NCBI GenBank assembly: GCA_026393115.1
Contig: JAPLAU010000022.1
Location: 1 to 64,000 of the forward strand
Direction: 5' to 3'
DNA: 64,000 nucleotides
Source: Actinomycetota bacterium
GTDB taxonomy: Bacteria > Actinomycetota > Actinomycetes > S36-B12 > CAIYMF01
In this document: piece after piece, positions 34,280 through 42,456 of the stretch
How positions within the stretch are numbered: position 1 is the first letter of the stretch
How the letters are laid out: each line of letters begins with the position of its first letter
Notes under the pieces: model-generated
What the model saw: only the letters and a program-made list of their open reading frames with translations
Told to the model about the DNA's origin: nothing
Databases searched by the model: none
Translations under genes and position numbers: made by a program

Positions 34280-36035
34280 AGTGAACCTGACGCCGAGCGT
34301 GGCTGTGGCGCGTGTGCTTGTCGATGCACTGGTGCGCTGCGGCGTCACTGATGCGGTGCTGGCACCCGGAAGTCGCAGTGCGGCGCTCGCGCTCGCACTC
34401 GCCGCCGCCGAACGTGCTGGCGATCTGACACTGCACGTGCGGGTTGACGAGCGCAGTGCCGGCTACTTTGGGCTCGGCCTGGCTAAGCGAAGTCGGCGGG
34501 CAGTTCCGGTCTTTGTCACGAGCGGTACCGCTGTTGCCGAATTGCTGCCTGCGATGGTCGAGGCGTCGTTCTCGGGTGTGCCCCTCATCGCTGTCACCGC
34601 TGATCGTCCGGTTGAACTGCTGAAAACTGGAGCGAACCAAACCATCGACCACGTCGGCATCTTCGGTTCGTCGACGCGAATGGCTGCTGATCTTCCTGCA
34701 CCTGAGCAGGTTGGAGACAGGGCGTTGCGCGTTGTCCAATCAGTCATCTCCCGCGCCGTGGCAGCCGCCTGTGATCCATTCGATCCCGGTCCGGCACACA
34801 TCAATGTGAGTTTCCGTGATCCGCTCGTTCCAGGGTCTGACGAGCAGCCGGGTGGCGCGGAATTGGCGGTGCTGTCCGACCCGTCGATCACCGTCGATGC
34901 TCGACTCACTGCCGCAATGGTGCTGCCCATCGATGAGGCGGGCATTGGTCCCATTCCGGCTCGCGGTGTTGTGATGGTGGGTGATCCCATTGATGATGAG
35001 TCGAGGGAAGCTGCTGCCGAATTGGCCGAGGCATGTGGTTGGCCGCTGATCTGCGAACCAAGTGGTCTGCCGGCCGTCGATTCGGATGCGCTCATTGCGC
35101 ACGCCTCGTTGCTGCTGGCCGACGCCGAGTTCCGTGATCAGATGCGTCCCGACCTCGTCGTGAGCGTCGGTCGCGTGGGGCTCAGTCGGGGCACCATGCG
35201 CTTGATTGCCTCGGCTGACCGACACGTTGTTGTCGATCCACGACCTGCCGTGCGTTGGGCCGATCCATTGCGCACCGCGCGCTTTGTGCTCAGTGCCGTT
35301 CCGGAACCGCCGACTGAACTCGAGGCAGATGCCGAATGGCTCCAGTCGTGGCGAGCAGCATCCGACGCGGCTGAAGAAGCCGTGAGTGCGGTACTCGATG
35401 ACGAAGTGACGCTGCATGCTCCGGCTGTGGCCCGCCTCGTGATGGCACAGGCAGATGCACTCGGAGTGGTGCTCGTGGGTTCGTCGTGGCCTGTGCGACA
35501 CGTTGAGGCGTATGCGCTTCCGCGCGATCACATGCCGCTGGTAGTGGGCAATCGTGGAACCTCGGGCATCGACGGGCTTCTCGCGACAGCGTGGGGAATC
35601 GCGGTGTCGCATCAGCGCGATGTTCCATCGACTGCCTACGCGCTGGTGGGCGATCTGTCGTTCCTCTACGACATCAACGGACTGCTCGCGGGAAAAGGCG
35701 AACCGCGGCCCAACCTCGTGATTGTTGTGATCGACAACGACGGAGGCGGCATCTTCTCCTCGCTTGAGCAGGGAGATACGCGATTCGCGCCTGACTTCGA
35801 GCGCGTCTTTGGAACACCGCACGGACTTGACCTCGTTGCCATTGCGCAGGCGCATGGTGTTCCTGCCCGGCGAGTGACGTCACCACACGAACTTGTCGCA
35901 GCGATTGATGACGCAGTTGCTACCGGGGGCGTGGGTGTCATCGTGGCGACGACGGGTGCGCGCTCGGATGAAGCAGGTGTTGTGCGTCGAGTTCAAGAAC
36001 TCGTGTCAGAGGCGATCAGAACAGGGGCGCACTGA
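34272..36035 (+). CDS. menD: 2-Succinyl-5-enolpyruvyl-6-hydroxy-3-cyclohexene-1-carboxylate (SEPHCHC) synthase
   Basis: The 587-residue thiamine-diphosphate enzyme adds succinyl-semialdehyde from 2-oxoglutarate to isochorismate. N-terminal motifs LAPGSRSAALALAL and VDERSAGYFGLGLAKRS contain the catalytic glutamate (E in DERSA). A mid-domain binds cofactor only structurally. The C-terminal part has RGTSGIDGLLATAWG, LVGDLSFLYDINGLL and VIDNDGGGIFSSLEQ for ThDP and Mg. Its 3' end overlaps the convergent TetR-ACT-GNAT gene by 20 bases. It consumes the isochorismate made by MenF, encoded just beyond that regulator. Confidence 0.95.
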   Translation: MGEVNLTPSVAVARVLVDALVRCGVTDAVLAPGSRSAALALALAAAERAGDLTLHVRVDERSAGYFGLGLAKRSRRAVPVFVTSGTAVAELLPAMVEASFSGVPLIAVTADRPVELLKTGANQTIDHVGIFGSSTRMAADLPAPEQVGDRALRVVQSVISRAVAAACDPFDPGPAHINVSFRDPLVPGSDEQPGGAELAVLSDPSITVDARLTAAMVLPIDEAGIGPIPARGVVMVGDPIDDESREAAAELAEACGWPLICEPSGLPAVDSDALIAHASLLLADAEFRDQMRPDLVVSVGRVGLSRGTMRLIASADRHVVVDPRPAVRWADPLRTARFVLSAVPEPPTELEADAEWLQSWRAASDAAEEAVSAVLDDEVTLHAPAVARLVMAQADALGVVLVGSSWPVRHVEAYALPRDHMPLVVGNRGTSGIDGLLATAWGIAVSHQRDVPSTAYALVGDLSFLYDINGLLAGKGEPRPNLVIVVIDNDGGGIFSSLEQGDTRFAPDFERVFGTPHGLDLVAIAQAHGVPARRVTSPHELVAAIDDAVATGGVGVIVATTGARSDEAGVVRRVQELVSEAIRTGAH

Positions 36036-37665
36036 ACTCGGTGACTCCGGATTCGACGTGACGGGTCCAGCTGAGTCCCGTGCGATCGAGCAGAGAGATC
36101 ATTCCGCGGTTCTCGGCCAGAACGCTGGCCACCACGGTGTCGAAACCAAGCTGGCGCGCAATCGCAATCATGTGATCAAGTAAGCGTGCACCAAGCCCGT
36201 GTGCTTGATGATCGTCATCGATGATCAGTGCAAGTTCTGCCGAGCGGGCGTCTTCCTCAATAGGAAACACATTGCCCAGTCCGACGATGCGGCCGTCTTC
36301 GGCCATCACCACGATGCTCGCGCCGCGGTGCCCACCAGCGAGTCGGCGCATGGTGAGTTCGCGCCATTCAGTGATGTTGCGAAAGTAGCGCTGGTGGATG
36401 GTGCGCTCGCTGCAGCGCTCGTGCATGGTGGTAACTGCTCCGACATCTTCAGGGCGGGCAAATCGCATCCAGACGGTGCCGCCGCCACGCATCGGCTCAA
36501 CCCAACCCAGAGCCTCGAGGTCTCCGGCACTTGAGGCCATGGTTGACGCTAGGCGCATGGCCGCTGACGCGCGCATTTGTTCTGAGCGCATGAACGGTGC
36601 CCACGCTCTGCGCAGAACGACGTGACGTGTCGGGGTCCACTGCAGGCGAAGTACGTCAGAGGCGTCATCGGAACCGCTCACCGCGTCGGCGAATTCATAG
36701 GAGTCGGCTTCAACGAGGCGTGCGATCTGCTCGGGCGCGCCGCGCGGATTACGAATGATCTCAGCGACGCCGTCGAGGACCCGCGTTGCCACATCAAGGC
36801 GATCTTCGTCGGAGCCTTCGCGCACATAGACGTTGCGTCCGACGGCGCCTGCCGAGTCTCGCAATTCGGCGGCGCCCAAACTGTCAGGACACGACACCAG
36901 CAAGTCAATGGTGCGCCACTCGTCGGTATCGTCTCCAGGAGTGACAACCATGATGACGAACGCATTGAGCGAGGTCAGGGTGCGTGCGAGTTGTTCCACT
37001 GCGCCGATTCGGTCGGGAACATCGACACGGATTCGCCACAGCCGATCGGTACTCACCGCGGCATGACCGCTCAAGGGCACCGGGCCGAGGGCGGTTAGTA
37101 GCCGCGACATCAGTCCGGTCCACTTGCGCTCGTCAACGCTGACCGGCACGACCGAATCAGCGAGAGCGAGGCCCACCGACAGCACGAGTGAGAAATGAAT
37201 GAGGGCGTCGCTGTCAAGTGAGTCGTCGATCACGCCGCCTTCCTGCATGCGGCGTACTACTTCCTCCATCGCCGTCCACCGGCCGCCAATGCGTGAGCGC
37301 ATGAGTTCGGCGACATCCGGGTCGCGATGTGCTGCAGCGAACGCTTCGAGTTCGAGTGCGCTCCAGTTGCGTTCAGGTGCAGCGAACACTTCACGGGCGG
37401 CCCAGAGCAGGGCTCCCATGGGTGAGCCACTCTCGTCGCGGGTTTGGCGCACGAGGTCGTCGGAGACCGTTGATCCGGCTCTCGCGGTGACAACCTCGGC
37501 GAACAGATCGCTGAGATCGGGGAAGTGGCGGCTGACGGTACGCGCACTGACACCGGCTTCGCTCGCCACATCGCGTGCCGTGACCCCGGCGAGTCCGCGC
37601 TCGTCGAACAAGCGGGCCGCGGCCTCGAGGATGCGGTTTCGTGACTGTTCCGCCGACGTCACCAT
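36016..37665 (-). CDS. TetR DNA-binding domain fused to an ACT domain and a GNAT acetyltransferase
   Basis: The 549-residue protein shows three modules. Residues 1-195 are a TetR repressor (RILEAAARLFDERGLAGVTA, then VASEAGVSARTVSRHFPDLS, plus a helical C-terminal domain). Residues 209-285 look like an ACT ligand-binding fold (LWRIRVDVPDRIGAVEQLAR, then a beta-alpha-beta tail). Residues 290-395 are a linker, and residues 398-549 are a GNAT acetyltransferase with the acetyl-CoA loop QAHGLGARLL at 487-496. Actinobacteria have amino-acid-controlled ACT-GNAT lysine acetyltransferases; here a repressor domain is added. The gene lies between convergent menD and divergent menF. ATG 37665 is fixed by TAGCGT six bases upstream. 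Domain calls are by eye. Confidence 0.8.
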   Translation of the reverse strand: MVTSAEQSRNRILEAAARLFDERGLAGVTARDVASEAGVSARTVSRHFPDLSDLFAEVVTARAGSTVSDDLVRQTRDESGSPMGALLWAAREVFAAPERNWSALELEAFAAAHRDPDVAELMRSRIGGRWTAMEEVVRRMQEGGVIDDSLDSDALIHFSLVLSVGLALADSVVPVSVDERKWTGLMSRLLTALGPVPLSGHAAVSTDRLWRIRVDVPDRIGAVEQLARTLTSLNAFVIMVVTPGDDTDEWRTIDLLVSCPDSLGAAELRDSAGAVGRNVYVREGSDEDRLDVATRVLDGVAEIIRNPRGAPEQIARLVEADSYEFADAVSGSDDASDVLRLQWTPTRHVVLRRAWAPFMRSEQMRASAAMRLASTMASSAGDLEALGWVEPMRGGGTVWMRFARPEDVGAVTTMHERCSERTIHQRYFRNITEWRELTMRRLAGGHRGASIVVMAEDGRIVGLGNVFPIEEDARSAELALIIDDDHQAHGLGARLLDHMIAIARQLGFDTVVASVLAENRGMISLLDRTGLSWTRHVESGVTEFSAPLF

Positions 37666-37671
37666 GGACAC

Positions 37672-37677
37672 ACGCTA
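37672..37677 (-). promoter_or_regulatory. Predicted leaderless -10 hexamer (TAGCGT) for the TetR-ACT-GNAT gene
   Basis: TAGCGT on the minus strand, six bases, then ATG 37665. The alternative GTG at 37671 would directly abut the hexamer and is rejected. Confidence 0.6.
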
Positions 37678-37704
37678 GCCCCTCTGGGCGAGGTGACCGA
37701 GAGA

Positions 37705-37724
37705 CACGTGGCGTGTATCACGTG
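37705..37724. promoter_or_regulatory. Paired CACGTG sites between the TetR-ACT-GNAT gene and menF
   Basis: Two CACGTG hexamers (37705-37710 and 37719-37724) separated by eight bases lie between the two divergent -10 elements. The pair is a candidate operator for the TetR domain controlling itself and menF. Assignment to that protein is inference. Confidence 0.35.
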
Positions 37725-37755
37725 ACCTCACGGTGCGAGTTGGTATCCGGCGCCG

Positions 37756-37761
37756 TAGGCT
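37756..37761 (+). promoter_or_regulatory. Predicted -10 hexamer (TAGGCT) for menF
   Basis: TAGGCT is nine bases before the menF ATG, giving a leader of only two or three bases. Confidence 0.5.
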
Positions 37762-37770
37762 GAGCACACC

Positions 37771-39042
37771 ATGAGCACCGCCGTTGTGGCCCCAGTGGCC
37801 CCGCCCATCTCGGTGCGCACCACCCTCCTTCCCGACGAGCACGCGGTGACATCGCTGCTCTCCCTTCTGCCCGCAGACGGTGCACTCGCATGGGTGCGCA
37901 ACGGTGACGGCTTGGTTGGCTGGGGAGAGGCTGCTCGCGCTGAATTCAGCGGACCCGAGCGATTCTCGCGGGCTCAGCGATGGTGGTCGGCGTTTGTGCA
38001 CGATGCCGAGATCCACGATGCGGTCGGTCTTCCCGGAACGGGGCCGGTCGCATTCGCATCCTTTGCCTTCGATCCCGATCCCGGTCATTCAGTGGTGGTT
38101 GTCCCGCGAGTGATCGTCGGACGTCGCGGCAAGTCGGTGTGGATCACCGAAGTGAGCGCTGGCGACGTTGAGCAGACAAGTGCCCTGGCAGTCTCTGAGG
38201 CGGTCGATTTGGCGCCTCTCGGCGCGCGCTATTCAGAGGGCAGCCGATCGGTTGAGTCATGGAAGGGTGCGGTCGAGTCGGCTGTTGAGCGCATCACATC
38301 TGGTGAGCTCGACAAGGTGGTGCTTGCCCGTGATCTTGACGTCACGCTCGATGCCCCACTCGATGTGCGTCGATTGTTGGAGCGGCTCACCGAGACTTAC
38401 CCTGAATGTTGGACCTTCTCAGTCGACGGTTTGGTGGGCGCAACTCCCGAAATGCTGGTGCGTCGCACGGGCGACGAAGTGACCTCGCGGGTGTTGGCAG
38501 GCACAATCCGTCGCTCGCAGGATTCGGGCAAAGACGCCCGCTTGGCTGAAATGTTGCTGGCAAGCGATAAAGACCACGAAGAGCATGGCTACGCAGTGCG
38601 TTCGGTGGCGGCCGCACTAGCAGCTCATTGCACCGACCTCGAAGTGCCCGCTCGCCCTCGGCTGCTGCGGTTGGCGAATGTGCAGCACCTTGCCACTGAC
38701 GTCACCGGACAGTTGGTTGACGGAGCGCCGGTGTTGGCGCTCGCGGCATCACTGCACCCGACCGCCGCAGTGTGTGGAACTCCTACTGAGCGAGCCTTTG
38801 CAGTAATTCGCGAACTTGAAGGCATGCAACGAGGGCGCTACGCCGGGCCCGTAGGCTGGATGGATGGCCGCGGAGATGGCGAGTTCGGCATCGCATTGAG
38901 GTGCGCGCAGATCGATGGCAATGACGCTCGCCGGTTGCGGTTGTTCGCGGGTTGCGGCTTGGTGGCGGGGTCCGAACCTGAAGTTGAACTCGCTGAGAGC
39001 GAATCTAAACTCGACGCGATGCGTGGCGCGCTGAGCGACTGA
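37771..39042 (+). CDS. menF: Isochorismate synthase
   Basis: The 423-residue chorismate-binding enzyme converts chorismate to isochorismate, the entry point to menaquinone. The conserved C-terminal domain shows LDKVVLARDLDVTLD, FSVDGLVGATPEMLVRR, SRVLAGTIRRS, SDKDHEEHGYAV, VQHLATDVTGQL, LHPTAAVCGTPT and the end RLRLFAGCGLVAGSEPEVE. The lysine of LDKVVLAR and glutamates of PEML and SEPEVE fit the family's general base and Mg ligands. It is the only chorismate-using gene in the window. It converges on menG with an eight-base gap. Confidence 0.92.
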   Translation: MSTAVVAPVAPPISVRTTLLPDEHAVTSLLSLLPADGALAWVRNGDGLVGWGEAARAEFSGPERFSRAQRWWSAFVHDAEIHDAVGLPGTGPVAFASFAFDPDPGHSVVVVPRVIVGRRGKSVWITEVSAGDVEQTSALAVSEAVDLAPLGARYSEGSRSVESWKGAVESAVERITSGELDKVVLARDLDVTLDAPLDVRRLLERLTETYPECWTFSVDGLVGATPEMLVRRTGDEVTSRVLAGTIRRSQDSGKDARLAEMLLASDKDHEEHGYAVRSVAAALAAHCTDLEVPARPRLLRLANVQHLATDVTGQLVDGAPVLALAASLHPTAAVCGTPTERAFAVIRELEGMQRGRYAGPVGWMDGRGDGEFGIALRCAQIDGNDARRLRLFAGCGLVAGSEPEVELAESESKLDAMRGALSD

Positions 39043-39050
39043 CGTCGCAA

Positions 39051-39746
39051 CTACGCCCTACGACCCCGGTGCAGCGCAACGATTCCACCGGTGAGATTGA
39101 GCCAACTCACGTCAGTCCATTTCGCTGCTTGCATCCGCGCTGCCAGCGCAGGCTGATCGGGCCATGCCTGAATCGATTCGGCAAGGTAGACGTAGGCGTC
39201 GGGGTTACTCGACACACGACGTGCCACCGAGGGCAGCGCTCCCATGAGGTACTCGGAGTAGACAGTGCGCAGGGGAGCCCAGGTGGGATGGCTGAACTCG
39301 CACACCACGAGTCGACCGCCGGGACGCACCACACGGTGCAATTCGGCGAGCGCTCTGTCGACATCGGCCACATTGCGCAGGCCAAACGACATTGTCGCCG
39401 CGTCGAATGACTCGTCGGCGAAGGGTAAGTGCAGCGCGTCGCCGGCAGTGAGCGGAAGATCGGGCTGACGGACTCGGCCCACGTGGAGCATGCCCAGTGA
39501 GAAATCGCAGGGCACCACGTAGGCGCCGCGATCGCGAAATGGTTGGCTTGAGGTGGCTGTGCCGGCGGCAAGGTCGAGCACGATATCGCCCGAAACAGGC
39601 GCGACGGCGTTGACCACGGCCCGGCGCCAAAGGCGGGTCTGGCCCAGAGCCAGCACATCGTTGGTGAGGTCGTAGCGTTCGGCCACGTCGTCGAACATGG
39701 CGGCGACCTCGACGGGCGTCTTGGTCAGATCTGCACGGTTCACCAC
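39051..39746 (-). CDS. menG: Demethylmenaquinone methyltransferase (UbiE/MenG)
   Basis: The roughly 231-residue SAM-dependent enzyme performs the last step of menaquinone synthesis. It shows the family start [20 protein letters not shown], the SAM motif [15 protein letters not shown], the aspartate loop in [20 protein letters not shown], and the UbiE signature [15 protein letters not shown] ending in VCEFSHP. The C-terminus ([14 protein letters not shown]) is typical. GTG 39746 or the adjacent GTG 39743 could be the start; a GGGAGGA site precedes both. It lies divergent from the GGDEF pair. Confidence 0.93.
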   Translation of the reverse strand: MVNRADLTKTPVEVAAMFDDVAERYDLTNDVLALGQTRLWRRAVVNAVAPVSGDIVLDLAAGTATSSQPFRDRGAYVVPCDFSLGMLHVGRVRQPDLPLTAGDALHLPFADESFDAATMSFGLRNVADVDRALAELHRVVRPGGRLVVCEFSHPTWAPLRTVYSEYLMGALPSVARRVSSNPDAYVYLAESIQAWPDQPALAARMQAAKWTDVSWLNLTGGIVALHRGRRA

Positions 39747-39787
39747 CTAATCCTCCCATGAACTCATCCGAACGCTCGACGCGTGTG

Positions 39788-39793
39788 TAGCCT
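39788..39793 (+). promoter_or_regulatory. Predicted -10 hexamer (TAGCCT) for the GGDEF pair
   Basis: TAGCCT lies in the 86-bp divergent gap. Transcription would start near 39800 and give a leader of about 33 bases containing GGTGGAGAG before the GTG. Confidence 0.4.
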
Positions 39794-39796
39794 TGG

Positions 39797-39817
39797 CTGA
39801 TCTGAACGGCCGATCAG
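39797..39817 (+). promoter_or_regulatory. CTGATC/GATCAG inverted pair in the GGDEF leader
   Basis: CTGATC (39797-39802) and GATCAG (39812-39817) flank a nine-base loop at the predicted transcript start. It could be an operator half-site pair or a short RNA hairpin. The stem is only six pairs. Confidence 0.35.
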
Positions 39818-39832
39818 AAAGCGGGTGGAGAG

Positions 39833-41089
39833 GTGGCGAACAACGCCGACCTACCTGACTTCAAGCCCGTGTTGATTGATCGTCTGCTGCCAGTGGAGGC
39901 TGCCAGCGAACACGACGTACGCCGGGGTCAGTTGGCACAGGTGATGGCGTTGATTACCGTGGTGGCCGTTGTCAGCCTTGGCTTGCAGATGATTCCCGCG
40001 GGGCATTCCTCGACGTGGTTTGCCATGGCGTGTGTGGCACTGACCACGAGTTTCGCGACGTTCATGCTGGGTAGGAAACGTTTGGTAGATGCTGCGGCGT
40101 GGGTACTCGTCGTCGGTACGTGTCTGACCCTCGTTGCCGGCGTCTTTGTGACCAGAGACCTTGCCACGTGGCCCTTCTGGCTCGCGCCGATTGCAGCAGC
40201 CGGCATGTTGATGATGCGCGACCGTCGCTCGTCAATTCTGGTTCTGATTGTGACCCTCGTTGCGCTGCTGGTGCTCGCGCTGATGTCGTCGCCACTCACC
40301 TTCGACCGACCCACCTACGTCGACTTGCTGGTCGACGGCGGGTTGGTCTCCTTCACTACTGCGCTGGTGGTGCTCTACGGGGTGTGGGATCGCACGCGCG
40401 GGTTGGCGTCCACCGCCGTCCTGCGCTCTGAGGCCGAAGCTTTGCTGGCTCAGGTCGAAGCGGACAAGGAATCGCTTGAGGTAGAGGTGGCTCGACGAGA
40501 ACGGGACTTGCGCGATGTGCTCGAGCAGCGTCAGCGGTACCTAACCGAACTATCGCTACTAGTGGTACGCGACCACCGAACCGGGCTATTCAATCGGCGG
40601 CATCTCGACGAGGCCTGGCCGGCCATCGTGGAAGCGTCCGATCGCATCGGTCGCCCGATCAGCGTCGCCGCACTTGATCTCGATCACTTTGGGCGCATCA
40701 ACACCTCGTACTCACATCAAATCGGCGATGGAGTCCTCGCTGAGTTCGCGTCTCTTCAGCAGGGGGTCACGCGCGTAGGTGACCTGTGCTACCGATTGGG
40801 CCAAGGCGAGGAATTCGTCATCGTGATGCCGTATGCCGGCGCGACAGCGGCAACAGCGGTGGCTCAGAGGGTCGCGAGTGAATGCCGGAACCGTGTGTGG
40901 GCATCGCTGCCGTCCACCGAGCGACTGACCGTCAGCATCGGGGCTGCCGAACGTGTTCCCAATTCTGGGGAATCGTGGGAGAGCGTGCTCAATCGAGCCG
41001 ATCAAGCAATGCTGGCGGCGAAGGTTTCTGGTCGCGATCGCGTGGTGTCGGCCCTAGGCCCCTTAGCGCAGAGTGACGACGTGGGCTGA
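39833..41089 (+). CDS. Membrane GGDEF protein with degenerate active site and intact RxxD inhibitory-site motif
   Basis: The 418-residue protein has about five to six hydrophobic segments (residues 35-185), a coiled coil (about 205-245, EAEALLAQVEADKESLEVEV) and a GGDEF-type domain (about 250-410). The active-site loop reads G323-Q-G-E-E-F328 instead of GGEEF, an extra residue, and the substrate motif reads DLDHFGRINTS where DxDxFKxxND is normal. R314-V-G-D317 keeps the RxxD product-inhibition motif exactly five residues ahead of the loop. This suggests a c-di-GMP-binding receptor rather than an active cyclase. The stop overlaps the next GGDEF gene (TGATG). Confidence 0.82.
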   Translation: MANNADLPDFKPVLIDRLLPVEAASEHDVRRGQLAQVMALITVVAVVSLGLQMIPAGHSSTWFAMACVALTTSFATFMLGRKRLVDAAAWVLVVGTCLTLVAGVFVTRDLATWPFWLAPIAAAGMLMMRDRRSSILVLIVTLVALLVLALMSSPLTFDRPTYVDLLVDGGLVSFTTALVVLYGVWDRTRGLASTAVLRSEAEALLAQVEADKESLEVEVARRERDLRDVLEQRQRYLTELSLLVVRDHRTGLFNRRHLDEAWPAIVEASDRIGRPISVAALDLDHFGRINTSYSHQIGDGVLAEFASLQQGVTRVGDLCYRLGQGEEFVIVMPYAGATAATAVAQRVASECRNRVWASLPSTERLTVSIGAAERVPNSGESWESVLNRADQAMLAAKVSGRDRVVSALGPLAQSDDVG

Positions 41090-42309
41090 TGGATACCAGC
41101 GATACGTTGGCCGCCGCCGACGCGCGGATTGCAGCAGCGCGCGTTGCTCGGATGTCGCTACGGCGACTTCTCATCGCCGGCAGCCTCGCAACGTTTGCGT
41201 GTGCGATCGTGTTCGCTTTTGTTCCTCACTACTGGTCGCTGTCGCTGATGCTGCTGGCAGCGTCGATTGCCCTTCTCGCCGTTCTGGTGCTGTCGTCATG
41301 GCTCCCTGAGTGGGCGAGCGTCCTCATGGTCGGGCTGCTGGCGGCGCTGATCTTGTTGCTGCGACCAGCTGAGACGGGAGACGTCGCAGCGAGCACATTC
41401 TTTGTCGGAGTGCTCTTCCTCGGCATTGTTGCGATCCTGCCGTCGTGGCGCTACGTGGCGGTTGCCGCGATGGGCGCGGTCGCGGTCTATGCGGCGATTG
41501 CTCTCGTGACTACCGCCGAAGCGACCGAAGCGCCGGGGGCGGGGGTGTCGTGGCAGATGGTGCTCTTTGAGGCGGGCATCGTATTGACCATCACCGTGCT
41601 TGATCTGTGGTTGCTGCTGCGATCGGTTAGTACGGTGACCGATGCCGAGGAGAAGGTGCGGCAGGAGGTCGTGGAACTCATCGCCGTCACCGCGGGAAAC
41701 ATCGAACAGCTTGAGCGAGTGGTCGCCGAACGTACGGCACATCTTGAAGCTGCCGTGGCCCGGCGCGATGAGTTGGCTCACGAATTGCGGGAGGCAAGCC
41801 TTTCTGATCCACACACGGGGCTTGCCAATCAACGGCGATGGGAAGCGGAGTTTCCCCAGTTGGTCAGTGAGTGCGGCCGTTCAGGGCAGTCGCTCGCCGT
41901 GGCCGTCATTGACCTTGACCACTTCTCGGACGTCAACAATCACTTTGGCCACCAGGCAGGTGATGAGGTGATACGCATCGTGGCCGATTGCCTCCTCGAC
42001 TCGGCGGCGGGCGGTGACCTTGTCAGTCGCATAGGGGGCGAGGAGTTCGCGATCGCAATGCCGGGAATTGATGAGAAGGGGGCGCGGGAGCGCTGCGCTC
42101 GCATCCAACAGACTCTGGCCCGTGCTGGGTGGGGGGCAGTAACGCCGGGGCACGAGACCACCTGCAGCATCGGATTTGAGGTGCTCCCACCTTCTGCAGG
42201 CACCGAGCCCGAGCGGTCGGCGAGAGACGCACTGGGAGCCGCTGATGCTGGCATGTTGCGGGCCAAAAGGCAGGGACGTAACCGGATCGAAGGACCACTC
42301 AGGACATGA
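41089..42309 (+). CDS. Membrane diguanylate cyclase with intact GGEEF
   Basis: The 406-residue protein has a helical membrane region (residues about 20-190), a short coiled coil (LIAVTAGNIEQLERVVAERT) and a GGDEF domain. The domain keeps SDPHTGLANQRRW, VIDLDHFSDVNNHFGHQAGD and the active site RIG316-G-E-E-F320. At the inhibitory site it has AGGD in place of RxxD, so product inhibition through that site is unlikely. It should condense two GTP into c-di-GMP at the membrane. ATG 41089 overlaps the stop of the first GGDEF gene. The nuo promoter lies just downstream. Confidence 0.9.
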   Translation: MDTSDTLAAADARIAAARVARMSLRRLLIAGSLATFACAIVFAFVPHYWSLSLMLLAASIALLAVLVLSSWLPEWASVLMVGLLAALILLLRPAETGDVAASTFFVGVLFLGIVAILPSWRYVAVAAMGAVAVYAAIALVTTAEATEAPGAGVSWQMVLFEAGIVLTITVLDLWLLLRSVSTVTDAEEKVRQEVVELIAVTAGNIEQLERVVAERTAHLEAAVARRDELAHELREASLSDPHTGLANQRRWEAEFPQLVSECGRSGQSLAVAVIDLDHFSDVNNHFGHQAGDEVIRIVADCLLDSAAGGDLVSRIGGEEFAIAMPGIDEKGARERCARIQQTLARAGWGAVTPGHETTCSIGFEVLPPSAGTEPERSARDALGAADAGMLRAKRQGRNRIEGPLRT

Positions 42310-42366
42310 GCAAGGGCTCCTGCGGCCGGGGTGACGACCACCGTGAGATCCACCAACACGCTGGTC

Positions 42367-42372
42367 TAGACT
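42367..42372 (+). promoter_or_regulatory. Predicted -10 hexamer (TAGACT) for the nuo operon
   Basis: TAGACT is in the 147-bp gap before nuoA. The transcript would start near 42379, five bases before the Rex operator, with a leader of nearly 80 bases and an AAGGAAGGGGAG ribosome site. No clear -35 is visible. Confidence 0.45.
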
Positions 42373-42383
42373 TCGAGACGGCA

Positions 42384-42401
42384 TCGTGAATGTCTTCACA
42401 A
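42384..42401. promoter_or_regulatory. Rex operator upstream of nuoA
   Basis: TCGTGAATGTCTTCACAA matches the Rex consensus TTGTGAA-N4-TTCACAA at 13 of its 14 defined positions. It lies just downstream of the predicted nuo transcription start, where bound Rex would block elongation. A rex gene is present in the window at 22009. Confidence 0.8.
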
Positions 42402-42456
42402 GAGCGGTGGCTACGGGCACAAACCGGGCCGTCGAAAGGAAGGGGAGCGTCAACGC

